Of a stretch of 10,787 nt of DNA, positions 1-6,498 are shown in pieces. Each line of letters opens with the position of its first letter. Positions within the stretch are counted from its first letter, which is position 1. This DNA comes from Lachnoclostridium sp. UBA7215. Lineage in GTDB: Bacteria; Bacillota; Clostridia; Lachnospirales; Lachnospiraceae. The notes beneath the pieces were generated by a model. The model worked only from the letters and a program-made list of their open reading frames with translations. It searched no databases and was not told where the DNA came from. The position numbers and the translations under genes were made by a program. The stretch is taken from positions 1 to 10,787 of the forward strand of contig DKUB01000102.1 of the NCBI GenBank assembly GCA_002490465.1. The letters are read 5' to 3'.

Positions 1-86
1 CGCTCAAAAGCGGAGAATGACAGCAGGCTCTGAATGCCCCGGTCCAGCTTCAATGTCTCGTCAAATACTTTTTTAATGTCTGCCAT
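1..86 (-). CDS. N-terminal fragment of an unrecognised protein, cut by the window edge
   Basis: Twenty-eight codons are visible, beginning MADIKKVFDETLKLDRG and still open at base 1. The ATG at 86-84 has a good ribosome binding site (AAGGGG, 7 nt upstream), and its first 14 nt overlap the 3' end of the SymE-like gene in another frame, so the two are probably translationally coupled. The visible part is mostly charged and amphipathic, with no signal peptide or membrane segment. I do not recognise the family. Its overlap with the SymE-like gene suggests the two belong to one small operon, possibly outside the prophage. The start is fairly secure; the function is unknown. Confidence 0.6.
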   Translation of the reverse strand, partial: MADIKKVFDETLKLDRGIQSLLSFSAFE

Positions 87-324
87 ATGTATTCCCCTTC
101 CCCTGGCGTTTGCCAGCCTGCTGTGCCCTTCCCGGAACCTCCTGCCGCGCTTGTCCATCCGTGGCGCGTTCAATAACGAGTTTGCCCTGCTGACAGGCAA
201 CCGTCACTTTATCACCGATGGAAAACCCTAAATCCTCTAACCATCTCCCTTGCAGAATGATTTTGGAAATTGGGTCGTAATTTTTCCCGCTTCCCGCATA
301 AACTGTTAATTTTCTAGTATCCAT
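73..324 (-). CDS. SymE-like type I toxin family protein
   Basis: This 83-residue protein carries a SymE-type domain at about residues 3-55. It opens with RKLTVYAGSGKNYDPISKI and continues with a hydrophobic ILQGRWLEDLGF stretch, then GDKVTV and KLVIE strands. In Escherichia coli, SymE is an SOS-induced toxin with an AbrB-like fold whose mRNA is repressed by an antisense RNA. Here that role is inferred from family only. The ATG at 324 is preferred over an upstream in-frame ATG at 369 because AGGAGG lies 5 nt before it and the domain starts directly after it. The last 27 residues are Gln/Arg/Gly/Lys-rich and lie outside the domain. The 3' end overlaps the next gene by 14 nt. I saw no LexA-type operator or convincing antisense promoter. 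Chromosomal SymE relatives may have non-toxic nucleic-acid-binding roles. Confidence 0.72.
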   Translation of the reverse strand: MDTRKLTVYAGSGKNYDPISKIILQGRWLEDLGFSIGDKVTVACQQGKLVIERATDGQARQEVPGRAQQAGKRQGKGNTYGRH

Positions 325-356
325 TTGTACCTCCTCGCGTCTGAGTTTGTGTAGAT

Positions 357-418
357 AAAAAATAAGCATAACCGGTGAAAGCCTTATGTTTCCTAGCTTT
401 TCTAAGGTTATGCTTATT
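357..418 (-). terminator. Perfect 13-bp inverted repeat with T-run, terminator/attenuator-like
   Basis: Bases 361-373 (AATAAGCATAACC) and 406-418 (GGTTATGCTTATT) are exact reverse complements separated by 32 nt. On the minus strand the right arm runs directly into six T residues (362-357), as in an intrinsic terminator. The loop is long for a classical terminator and contains alternative pairings: CCTTA with TAAGG, and AAAGC with GCTTT. It lies just after the stop codon of the truncated recombinase and about 30 nt before the SymE-like ribosome binding site. It could end the recombinase transcript, fold in the SymE leader, or mark an attachment region. Confidence 0.55.
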
Positions 419-457
419 ATAACTCAGGCGTTTTCCAGCATACTCATTAAGGTTGTG
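403..457. repeat. Direct repeat TAAGGTTRTG flanking the recombinase 3' end
   Basis: TAAGGTTATG (403-412) and TAAGGTTGTG (448-457) match at 9 of 10 positions and are 45 bp apart. They bracket the point where the third recombinase reading frame is cut. Upstream of each copy on the plus strand is a loosely similar GTTT(T)CC-AGC stretch. The pair could be recombinase half-sites or remnants of attachment-site duplication, but a 10-bp repeat can also arise by chance. Confidence 0.3.
416..421 (-). promoter_or_regulatory. Perfect TATAAT, possible -10 element for the SymE-like gene
   Basis: The minus strand reads TATAAT at 421-416, immediately after the recombinase stop codon. Transcription from it would begin inside the 13-bp inverted repeat and give a SymE leader of roughly 85-90 nt. 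No good TTGACA-like -35 sits 16-18 nt upstream (the hexamer there is AGTATG), and there is no TGn extension, so this may be chance in an A+T-rich spot. Confidence 0.25.
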
Positions 458-1185
458 GACTGCCACTTTGTGCCGCCGTCCCAGTTTTTGATTCCTTCCC
501 TCTCAAAAATCCGCTTGATATAGTCCGCTGTTTTTCCGTCCAGAAATTCCTGATACAACCGCACCACAATTGGAGCCTGCTTTCTGTTAATAATCAGCTT
601 ACCGCTGCTTTCATCCGCATCGTAACCGAGGAATCTCTTGGTACTCATTTTATGCTTTCCTGTTTCAAACCGCCTGCGGATTCCCCATGTACAGTTCTCT
701 GAAATGGAGCGGCTCTCGTCCTGTGCCAGTGAGGAAAGGATCGTCAGTAGCACTTCGCCCTTCGCATCGAGGGTATTGATATTTTCTTTTTCAAAGATAA
801 TCCCAATGCCTAAGTCCTTTAGCTCCCGCACATAATTCAGGCAGTCCAACGTATTCCTCGCAAACCTGGAAATGGACTTGGTAATAATCATGTCAATTTT
901 TCCCGTCCTGCAATCAGCGATCATGCGGTTGAATTCATCCCTCTTTTTTGTGTTGGTGCCGGAAATGCCTTCATCCGCATAGGTTCCTGCATATTCGTAC
1001 AGAGGATTTTCGCTGATATAGTTCGTATAATAATTGACCTGATTCTCATAACTTAATAACTGTTCTTCTTGGTCGGTTGACACCCGGCAGTACGCCGCCA
1101 TTCTCAGTTTCTGCACTGTCTGTGCTGTTCCGGATTCCGCAGTCGAAATCTGTCTTGCGGGTATAACAGTAATGCTTCTTGCCAT
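424..1185 (-). CDS. Large serine recombinase, C-terminally truncated
   Basis: This 253-residue protein is the third recombinase of the tandem set. The catalytic resolvase domain (about residues 27-165) is intact: nucleophile Ser36 in YCRVST, Arg107 and Arg110 in SISRFAR, and the ADEGISGT motif. A partial recombinase domain follows from about 185. The protein stops at MLENA, exactly where relatives, including the 426-residue neighbour, continue into NEKYKGD, the rest of the DNA-binding domain and a zinc ribbon. Family members of this kind are usually about twice as long. The ATG at 1185 has AGGAGG 9 nt upstream and lies inside the previous gene (140-nt overlap, another frame). The truncation may result from site-specific integration within the gene or from decay. 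Catalysis is plausible from the residues present, but independent DNA binding is doubtful. Confidence 0.85.
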   Translation of the reverse strand: MARSITVIPARQISTAESGTAQTVQKLRMAAYCRVSTDQEEQLLSYENQVNYYTNYISENPLYEYAGTYADEGISGTNTKKRDEFNRMIADCRTGKIDMIITKSISRFARNTLDCLNYVRELKDLGIGIIFEKENINTLDAKGEVLLTILSSLAQDESRSISENCTWGIRRRFETGKHKMSTKRFLGYDADESSGKLIINRKQAPIVVRLYQEFLDGKTADYIKRIFEREGIKNWDGGTKWQSTTLMSMLENA

Positions 1186-2326
1186 TTTGAACTACCTCCT
1201 CGACTACTGTTTGTTCCGTGATATTCAATCCAACAAGAGCGGCATCATCGATGCGGATGCCCCTGCAGGCTTTTTTTCCTTTTTCAATGTAGGTACTGCA
1301 CAGCCATTGAATTTTCTTGTTGTAAACCTGCCGTCTGCGGAGTGTTTTTCCACAAAATGGGCAAACGAGCTTTCCGCTTAACGGATAACGGTTCTGAAAT
1401 TTCTTTGTGCCGTCCTGTCCAATATTTCTTTCCTTTTTCCGGTACTCTCTCATTTCCTGAACCTGTCCCCAAAGCTCTGGTGAAACAATTGGCTCATGAT
1501 TTTCAGAAATGTAATAACTCTGTACCTCGCCCTGGTTTCTCCGGGTTGCATTTCGCTGCGTGGGAGGCGTGTAATATTTCTGCAAATGGAAATCACCTTT
1601 ATATTTCTCATTGGAGAGCATTCCGCCAATCGTTCCGCCCTCCCACTGGCTGTCCGTCATGGTTTTGACGCCAAGATAATTCAGCAGATCGGAAAGCCTG
1701 CTGCATCCGATGTTCATCAAATAAAGGTCAAATAACAGCCTGACGATTTCCGCTCCTTTCCGGTTCACTACCAAATCCCCATATTCATTTTTGTCATATC
1801 CGCAAAAGCGTGTGGTGTTGATCAGAACTTCGCCACGCTCGAATTTCTTCTTTATGGACCATTTATTGTTCTCACTCATGCTCCTGCTCTCTTCCTGTGC
1901 AAAAGAAGCGAGGACGGCAAGCATCATCTCGCCGTCCCCCGAAAGAGTGTTGATATTCTGTTCTTCAAAAAAAATACCGACACTTAAGTTTTTCAGTTCT
2001 CTTGCAAACTTCAGAACGGTGACGGTATTTCTTGCAAACCTCGATATGGATTTTGTAATGATAAGATCAAGTTCACCCACTCTTGCCCGTTCCAACATTT
2101 TCTGAAACTGCGGACGGTTTTCGCAGTAGCCGGAGATACCCTGATCTGCATATACCCCGACAAACTCATATTCAGGATTTTCTTTAATCAATCTCTCATA
2201 GGTTGCTGTCTGATTTTCCAGAGAATCTTCCTGTCTCCGGCTGTCTGTGGAGACTCTGACATAAGCACAAACCCGCTTCTTTCTTACCGTCGATGCCGGA
2301 ATCTGATTGATAATTCTTACCTGCAC
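1046..2326 (-). CDS. Large serine recombinase (probable prophage integrase)
   Basis: This 426-residue protein has the full large serine recombinase layout. A resolvase domain spans about residues 17-155, with nucleophile Ser26 in YVRVST, Arg96/Arg99 in SISRFAR and an ADQGISG motif. A recombinase DNA-binding domain (about 175-280) includes MLSNEKYKGD, and a zinc ribbon has Cys322, Cys325, Cys343 and Cys354. Such enzymes cut all four strands at attachment sites and integrate or excise phage DNA. The GTG start at 2326 has GGAAG about 9 nt upstream and overlaps the preceding gene by 10 nt, so the genes are probably co-translated. The last 46 residues, beyond the zinc ribbon, are read from DNA that also encodes the N-terminus of the next recombinase. 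It is the only complete catalytic recombinase in the window. Confidence 0.93.
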   Translation of the reverse strand: MQVRIINQIPASTVRKKRVCAYVRVSTDSRRQEDSLENQTATYERLIKENPEYEFVGVYADQGISGYCENRPQFQKMLERARVGELDLIITKSISRFARNTVTVLKFARELKNLSVGIFFEEQNINTLSGDGEMMLAVLASFAQEESRSMSENNKWSIKKKFERGEVLINTTRFCGYDKNEYGDLVVNRKGAEIVRLLFDLYLMNIGCSRLSDLLNYLGVKTMTDSQWEGGTIGGMLSNEKYKGDFHLQKYYTPPTQRNATRRNQGEVQSYYISENHEPIVSPELWGQVQEMREYRKKERNIGQDGTKKFQNRYPLSGKLVCPFCGKTLRRRQVYNKKIQWLCSTYIEKGKKACRGIRIDDAALVGLNITEQTVVEEVVQNGKKHYCYTRKTDFDCGIRNSTDSAETENGGVLPGVNRPRRTVIKL

Positions 2327-2733
2327 ACCGCATCACTTCCTTCAAAATAACTTCTCACAAACTGCTGTATTCTTTCAAAAATGGGCTGTGCATCTTCAAT
2401 CCTGTCCGTACACACCACTTTTACATTATTCTTGCTGCAGACCAACATAAATTCCATAAATTGTCCCCAGTCGCGGGCAATCGTGGCTGCTCTCATAGTA
2501 ACCACAATATCAATCTTTTTTGCAGCAATTTCCACTTTCAGCCGATTAAATTCTTTCCTGTTCGGGTCGGCTCCCGAAGCCTTTTCAAAGAAAATCTGTA
2601 AATCCCATTCCTGTTTTCCATACTCTTCTTCCAGCCTTCTCATCACAGCATCAAGATACTGTGTATAATCTCTGTCACGATGGTTTACCCGGCAATAAAA
2701 AGCCGCTCTGTTTATCGTTCCTGCAATCACCAT
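2317..2733 (-). CDS. Small resolvase-domain protein lacking the catalytic serine
   Basis: This 138-residue protein consists almost entirely of a serine-recombinase catalytic fold. FYCRVN (residues 12-17) aligns with the YCRVS motif of its neighbours, so Asn17 replaces the nucleophilic serine. SGADPNRKEFNRL matches the SGTNTKKRDEFNRM region. VTMRAATIARDW aligns with ITKSISRFARNT, so the first catalytic arginine is Thr84 and only Arg87 remains. It has no recombinase DNA-binding domain or zinc ribbon. It is therefore probably not a strand-cutting enzyme and may act as a partner or regulator of the two recombinases downstream; that is inference. The ATG at 2733 has AAAGGAG about 11 nt upstream, and the stop overlaps the GTG start of the next gene. 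A decayed recombinase is the alternative, but the intact frame and start signals argue against it. Confidence 0.85.
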   Translation of the reverse strand: MVIAGTINRAAFYCRVNHRDRDYTQYLDAVMRRLEEEYGKQEWDLQIFFEKASGADPNRKEFNRLKVEIAAKKIDIVVTMRAATIARDWGQFMEFMLVCSKNNVKVVCTDRIEDAQPIFERIQQFVRSYFEGSDAVCR

Positions 2734-2768
2734 TTTAATAGGTACTCCTTTCTTTTTTTGGTAGTCTA

Positions 2769-2797
2769 TCTATCACTCTAAAGCCCCCAAAAGTCAA
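2769..2797 (-). promoter_or_regulatory. Candidate promoter for the recombinase operon
   Basis: On the minus strand TTGACT (2797-2792) is followed 17 nt later by GATAGA (2774-2769), a near-consensus -35 with a weak -10. It lies about 35 nt upstream of the first recombinase start, after the terminator that closes the Xre-ImmA gene. The -10 overlaps a short tandem GATAGATAGA run and the spacer is G-rich. Confidence 0.4.
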
Positions 2798-2853
2798 GCA
2801 ATTCCGCTGTTTCCACCGCATCTTTCTTTACTCTGTCCAAACTTATTCGGCAA

Positions 2854-2883
2854 TAAAAAAAGACCAGACATTTCGCCTGATCT
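2854..2883 (-). terminator. Intrinsic terminator after the Xre-ImmA gene
   Basis: The minus strand forms a 9-bp stem, AGATCAGGC (2883-2875) with GTCTGGTCT (2869-2861), which includes two G-U pairs. The loop is 5 nt, followed by seven T residues (2860-2854). It starts 15 nt past the stop codon of the Xre-ImmA gene and separates the A+T-rich island from the recombinase operon. Confidence 0.8.
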
Positions 2884-2898
2884 TTCGATACCATTCAT

Positions 2899-4083
2899 CT
2901 ATTTTTTACGCAACTGCAATATAGGAACAACTTTTTCCTCTACCTTTAAGGTATCTGGACGCAAATGAAGAAGTTCCTCTATATCCTCTGAATACAAAGT
3001 TACTCCATTTTTTTTGAATAATTCTAATATTTCTTTTGCCGTAAGTACATTTTTTTCTATCAGCAAATCAATGGCACCTTGAAATATATTTTCATTCAAG
3101 GAATATGGCGAGTCACCGGGTTCTTTAAGTCTCCATCCATTTTTTGAAACCTGACGCATTAAATACTGATATTGGTTATCAGACATAATACCTAATTGAT
3201 GCGTCCGGTAAATCATTGCCTGGATAGATACCTTCCACTTATTTTTTAAGAACTGATAATATTTTAAATCAGTAGGGTATGAGGCAACATCTTTACCAAA
3301 GCTATCTCTAGGTAACAAAAATGCACTTGCGAACATGTTAGCCTGACGTTCTCTGGCTTTAAATTCATCTTTAGTTATAGCTTCCAAATCCTCACTCCAT
3401 GGATGCAATAGTATATGCCCCAATTCATGGGCCATATCAAAACGAATTCTCCCTTCGGGTCTATTTCCTAATACAACTGCGATAAAATAAATGTCATTTC
3501 CTGCTACTATAGTTCTCTGGCTAAAAGCATCTATTTTATCTTCATTGGTATCAAATCCTGTTACAATGATTCCATTTTTTTCTAAAAGATACTGCAAATC
3601 TTTTATTGAGCCGCTACCAATATTCCAAAATTTTCTTACTTGATCAGCAATATCTTCTATTTCTTGAACTGCATCTTCGCTTTCACACTCAAAGACATCA
3701 TCATACCCCACAAAATCAATACTCGGCAAATTCATTTCAGGAAATGAAATAAATTCCAAAAGTATCTCATACATTTTTGCTACATATTCCAGTTTAATGC
3801 TCTGGGCTGTTCTATCTTTCTTTGTTGCACTTGCCAATGAACGAAAATATGTTGTCTCAGTCTTTGCCACATAACTATCTCTCTGAAAAAAGTAATCATA
3901 CGGAAAGTTAAGCTCTGATGCTAAGAGCCTAACTTTCATATAATCTGGTGTATTATTGTCATTCTCATACAAAGAAAGTGACTGCTTACTAATCTCTGTT
4001 CGTTTCGCTAATTCAGTAAGTGTCAATCCTCTGTACATTCTTGCACTTCTTAATCTCTCACCGTAAAACTTTCTTTCTAACAT
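2899..4083 (-). CDS. Xre-type HTH regulator fused to an ImmA/IrrE-like metalloprotease domain
   Basis: This 394-residue protein has an N-terminal Xre helix-turn-helix (about residues 8-62; LTLTELAKRTEISKQSLSLYE is the helix pair region). A linker follows, then an ImmA/IrrE zinc-protease-like domain with HELGH at 219-223 and probable third ligand Glu245 in ARERQANMFASAFLLP. The C-terminal 100 or so residues are unassigned. In known families, ImmA cleaves phage-type repressors, and Xre-ImmA fusions occur as antitoxin-like or lysogeny regulators. The ATG at 4083 is chosen because AGGAGA lies 9 nt upstream; an in-frame TTG at 4092 is too close to it. The gene sits 25 nt after the 248-residue gene, so the two form an operon, closed by a terminator. 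Its DNA is visibly more A+T-rich than the tail and lysis genes, suggesting separate acquisition. The substrate and operator are unknown. Confidence 0.88.
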   Translation of the reverse strand: MLERKFYGERLRSARMYRGLTLTELAKRTEISKQSLSLYENDNNTPDYMKVRLLASELNFPYDYFFQRDSYVAKTETTYFRSLASATKKDRTAQSIKLEYVAKMYEILLEFISFPEMNLPSIDFVGYDDVFECESEDAVQEIEDIADQVRKFWNIGSGSIKDLQYLLEKNGIIVTGFDTNEDKIDAFSQRTIVAGNDIYFIAVVLGNRPEGRIRFDMAHELGHILLHPWSEDLEAITKDEFKARERQANMFASAFLLPRDSFGKDVASYPTDLKYYQFLKNKWKVSIQAMIYRTHQLGIMSDNQYQYLMRQVSKNGWRLKEPGDSPYSLNENIFQGAIDLLIEKNVLTAKEILELFKKNGVTLYSEDIEELLHLRPDTLKVEEKVVPILQLRKK

Positions 4084-4108
4084 AATCAACAATCTCCTGA
4101 ATTTATTA

Positions 4109-4855
4109 TCAGGCCTTTTTCTCGATTTCCCGGATTTTTGGCTTTATACCACTCTTTATGGCAACTAAGCCCTTCTTATCTGATTTCTTCTCTTCGTCCG
4201 TATCATCAACAGGCCCAAAATCTGTAAGACGAGCAAAGTCTGGTTTAATGTATTGCGTAAGAGATGCTTCATCTACAATATTGAAATCTTTATCCAAAAA
4301 TTTCAATTTAATATCTTTGATTTCTCCATTTTCCACACTATAAGCAATAATATAATGCTTATAATCTTCTTTTACATCAATCATTCCTTGGCTAATTTTT
4401 TCAAAATCCTGTTCTAAGACATCCGTATCAAAAATCGTTATTCCAAAATCCTCTAATGTCATTTGCCTTTCTTTTGCAATACAATCCTTGTTTTCAGCAT
4501 AAAGAACTGATTGTAAATAGTGCGGATTTTCACGATTTTTCTTTTTAGGAATACCAAACAATGTCCCTTCTGTCATAATCGAATAGGTAATATGCTCCTT
4601 CCGATCAATAACTATTCTTCCAGACCAACCATACCTCTGAAAAGGAACAAGATCAATATCATCTTTCACCACATGGTTTCTTAAGTTTGTATTGATATTG
4701 TCCCCTCTTAGAAGTATAATCGCATTATTAGTTTCTCGATGATTTTCTCTTAGATACTGCTGCAAATCATCCCCGATAGCTTTCTCTATACAATAAACGA
4801 TTTTTCTGAGCAAATCATCGTTAATTACAATTTGAGTATTTCTATTTACGTCCAA
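4109..4855 (-). CDS. Uncharacterised 248-residue phage cargo protein (possibly DUF5986-like)
   Basis: I do not firmly recognise this protein. From memory it recalls DUF5986-type proteins found next to ImmA/IrrE genes, but that is weak. No signal peptide or membrane segment is visible. Features include a conserved-looking RYGWSGRIVIDRKEHITYS block (residues 74-92), a likely beta-rich segment KHYIIAYSVENGEIKDIKLKF (about 166-186), and a highly charged, lysine-rich C-terminal tail (about 217-248). The start is TTG at 4855, supported by AGGAGG 8 nt upstream and by the lack of any nearby in-frame ATG. It is the first gene of a two-gene operon with the Xre-ImmA protein and has its own near-consensus promoter. 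That context fits a toxin, defence effector or superinfection factor controlled by its neighbour. The role is inference from position only. Confidence 0.8.
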   Translation of the reverse strand: MDVNRNTQIVINDDLLRKIVYCIEKAIGDDLQQYLRENHRETNNAIILLRGDNINTNLRNHVVKDDIDLVPFQRYGWSGRIVIDRKEHITYSIMTEGTLFGIPKKKNRENPHYLQSVLYAENKDCIAKERQMTLEDFGITIFDTDVLEQDFEKISQGMIDVKEDYKHYIIAYSVENGEIKDIKLKFLDKDFNIVDEASLTQYIKPDFARLTDFGPVDDTDEEKKSDKKGLVAIKSGIKPKIREIEKKA

Positions 4856-4888
4856 CGAAATTACCTCCTGACTTTATCTTGTTTTAAA

Positions 4889-4916
4889 TTTTTACATAAA
4901 AGTCTATTTTTGTCAA
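4889..4916 (-). promoter_or_regulatory. Near-consensus promoter of the cargo operon
   Basis: On the minus strand a perfect TTGACA (4916-4911) is followed 16 nt later by TAAAAA (4894-4889), about 33 nt upstream of the TTG start of the 248-residue gene. TTTTATGTAAAA overlapping the -10 is a short palindrome with 5-bp arms. It might be an operator for the Xre protein, but low-complexity A+T DNA makes this uncertain. Confidence 0.6.
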
Positions 4917-4972
4917 GTGATATTTCTTTTAATCCTCAAATTGTCCACTTTCAATCATAAAAAACATTTAGC

Positions 4973-6496
4973 TCATACTTTTGAAGCGTAATCGAGCGAA
5001 ATCCAACCATCGCGATTCTTCTGGTAAGACTTCAAAAGTCCCCATTTGGATGCGCCGATGCCGTCAGCCTCTTCCACAATGGTAAAGACTCCAATCCCTG
5101 TGTACTTTTTAGTCTTAGCCTTATCCGTACCAGGGCCTTTGCGGATATTCAAATCCGGGATCGACACTTTTACCAGATACGGCTGAAAGGTGGTCTGTTT
5201 CCCTGTGTACAGCACTTTTCCGGCTTCATCGAATACGGAGTACCCAGTATTTTCATCCGCACACTTCCTGGCATTAGAAAGACTGTGGAACGCTCCTTTC
5301 TGCGATGCGGCATCTGCCCAGGTCTTGCGGACACGGTACCATACATCATTCACCGTACCGGCATTGACTGTGTCATACTGCGTCAGGTTCCACTTCTCAA
5401 TGATGGAGCAGAGCTTCTCCACATAGGTCAGCGAAGTCGCATACCCGCCATCCTTGATAAGCTGTGCCACCGCCTTATAATCCGTCATGCCGGAAATACC
5501 GTCATATCGCAGCTTGCTCCCGTTCTTTGCACCAAGCAGGTATGCGCTGTGGTCCGCAATGGAATCTTCCACACAGGCATACTTGCGGAAGTCTGCTGTC
5601 ACAGTCTTATAGGAGCCATCCGCATTCTGCTCCTGTGTTTCCTTCGTATACACCGAAGTGCCGTTCCAGGCGGAGCCGCCCCAGGTATTCCCGGACAGCG
5701 ACTTCTTCATGCCAAAGCAGTTATTGGCATTCTGCGCCAGCTCTGACTTTCCATAGCCGGACTCCAGAATAAACTGCGCCAGCGATACCGATGCCAGGAT
5801 ACCGCTTGCCTTCTGGTCCGCGGTAAACAACGGTCCTGTCTTTGCAATCACATCCATCTCTGACAAGTCTTTCAGTGAAGATGCCTGCAGGCCAGAAGTG
5901 GCGCTGTCAGAAGTACCCCCATCCATTTTTGCTTTGACTGCTTTGCGGAAACCATCCATCGTATAACCCACACCAAGCCCGTTCCATAAATGCTCCGGAT
6001 CACCGTGATTGGAAGCGATGCCCCGGCTGCGGCCTTCCTTATGGCTGATGATCACGCCATCCGCAGTCGGGTTCAGATTGTACTGCTTACAAAGCATGGC
6101 AAACAGCTCCACCGCTGCTTCATACGTTCTCGTTGCCACAGCTCTTGCGGTTGTTTTATCGGAACAGGTAAAAAAAGAATCGCCCGTATATTTGATACAG
6201 GCGGGTTCGCACATTTCCACTCCGATATGGGTATCGTTGCCACTTCCTTTGCTGCCGGAGCCACAATGCCAGCCACGGTGGTTCCAGGGGAGCGTCTGAT
6301 ACACTGTGCCGTCGTTGCCGTCGATGAATCCGTGAACGCAGGCATTGTTGTGGCCTGCGCTGTTCCAGGAATTGATAAATACCGATGCCTTCGGCTGCGG
6401 ACAGCCCACGGAATGGAGCATCAGTCCCTTAACCGTGATTTTTCTCCCTGCTGTATAGCAGGGATTCCTTGTCAAAATACTCTGTACCAGCTTCAT
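4973..6496 (-). CDS. Bifunctional phage endolysin: amidase plus glucosaminidase with SH3-like domain
   Basis: This 507-residue enzyme digests peptidoglycan at lysis. An N-terminal Amidase_2 domain (about residues 1-190), an N-acetylmuramoyl-L-alanine amidase, has probable zinc ligands His28, His152 and Asp166 and an acidic Glu94 in IGVEMCE. A glucosaminidase-type domain (about 215-370) has the probable catalytic Glu245 in FILESGYGKS. A short segment at about 385-430 (SQKGAFHSLSNARK, YSVFDEAGKVLY) resembles SPOR-like repeats seen in Clostridial phage lysins. The end (about 440-507) is a bacterial SH3-like wall-binding domain with LNIRKGPG and GWISLDY. There is no signal peptide, so release should depend on the holin. 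The ATG at 6496 has GAGGAGGGTG upstream, embedded in the end of the holin gene, which stops 2 nt before; the two are tightly coupled. Confidence 0.95.
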   Translation of the reverse strand: MKLVQSILTRNPCYTAGRKITVKGLMLHSVGCPQPKASVFINSWNSAGHNNACVHGFIDGNDGTVYQTLPWNHRGWHCGSGSKGSGNDTHIGVEMCEPACIKYTGDSFFTCSDKTTARAVATRTYEAAVELFAMLCKQYNLNPTADGVIISHKEGRSRGIASNHGDPEHLWNGLGVGYTMDGFRKAVKAKMDGGTSDSATSGLQASSLKDLSEMDVIAKTGPLFTADQKASGILASVSLAQFILESGYGKSELAQNANNCFGMKKSLSGNTWGGSAWNGTSVYTKETQEQNADGSYKTVTADFRKYACVEDSIADHSAYLLGAKNGSKLRYDGISGMTDYKAVAQLIKDGGYATSLTYVEKLCSIIEKWNLTQYDTVNAGTVNDVWYRVRKTWADAASQKGAFHSLSNARKCADENTGYSVFDEAGKVLYTGKQTTFQPYLVKVSIPDLNIRKGPGTDKAKTKKYTGIGVFTIVEEADGIGASKWGLLKSYQKNRDGWISLDYASKV

Positions 6497-6498
6497 GA

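Noticed and set aside
325..369. A 15-residue N-terminal extension of the SymE-like protein from an ATG at 369
   Set aside because: The AGGAGG site sits inside that extension, directly before the ATG at 324, and the family domain starts after the latter.
250..420. A plus-strand antisense RNA gene opposing the SymE leader (SymR-like)
   Set aside because: Known biology makes it attractive, but I could not find a plus-strand promoter with a convincing -35/-10 pair or a terminator in the right place.
1284..1472. A second minus-strand frame inside the 426-residue recombinase
   Set aside because: It is an alternative frame through the zinc-ribbon region, without a start signal or domain of its own.
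2761..2790. GATAGATAGA tandem tetramers and the G-rich stretch as a recombination site
   Set aside because: The repeat is only two and a half units long and no clear inverted half-sites surround it; a promoter is the simpler reading.
4856..4972. A terminator after the endolysin gene
   Set aside because: The gap is A+T-rich with short A/T runs, but I found no GC-containing stem followed by a T-run on the minus strand.
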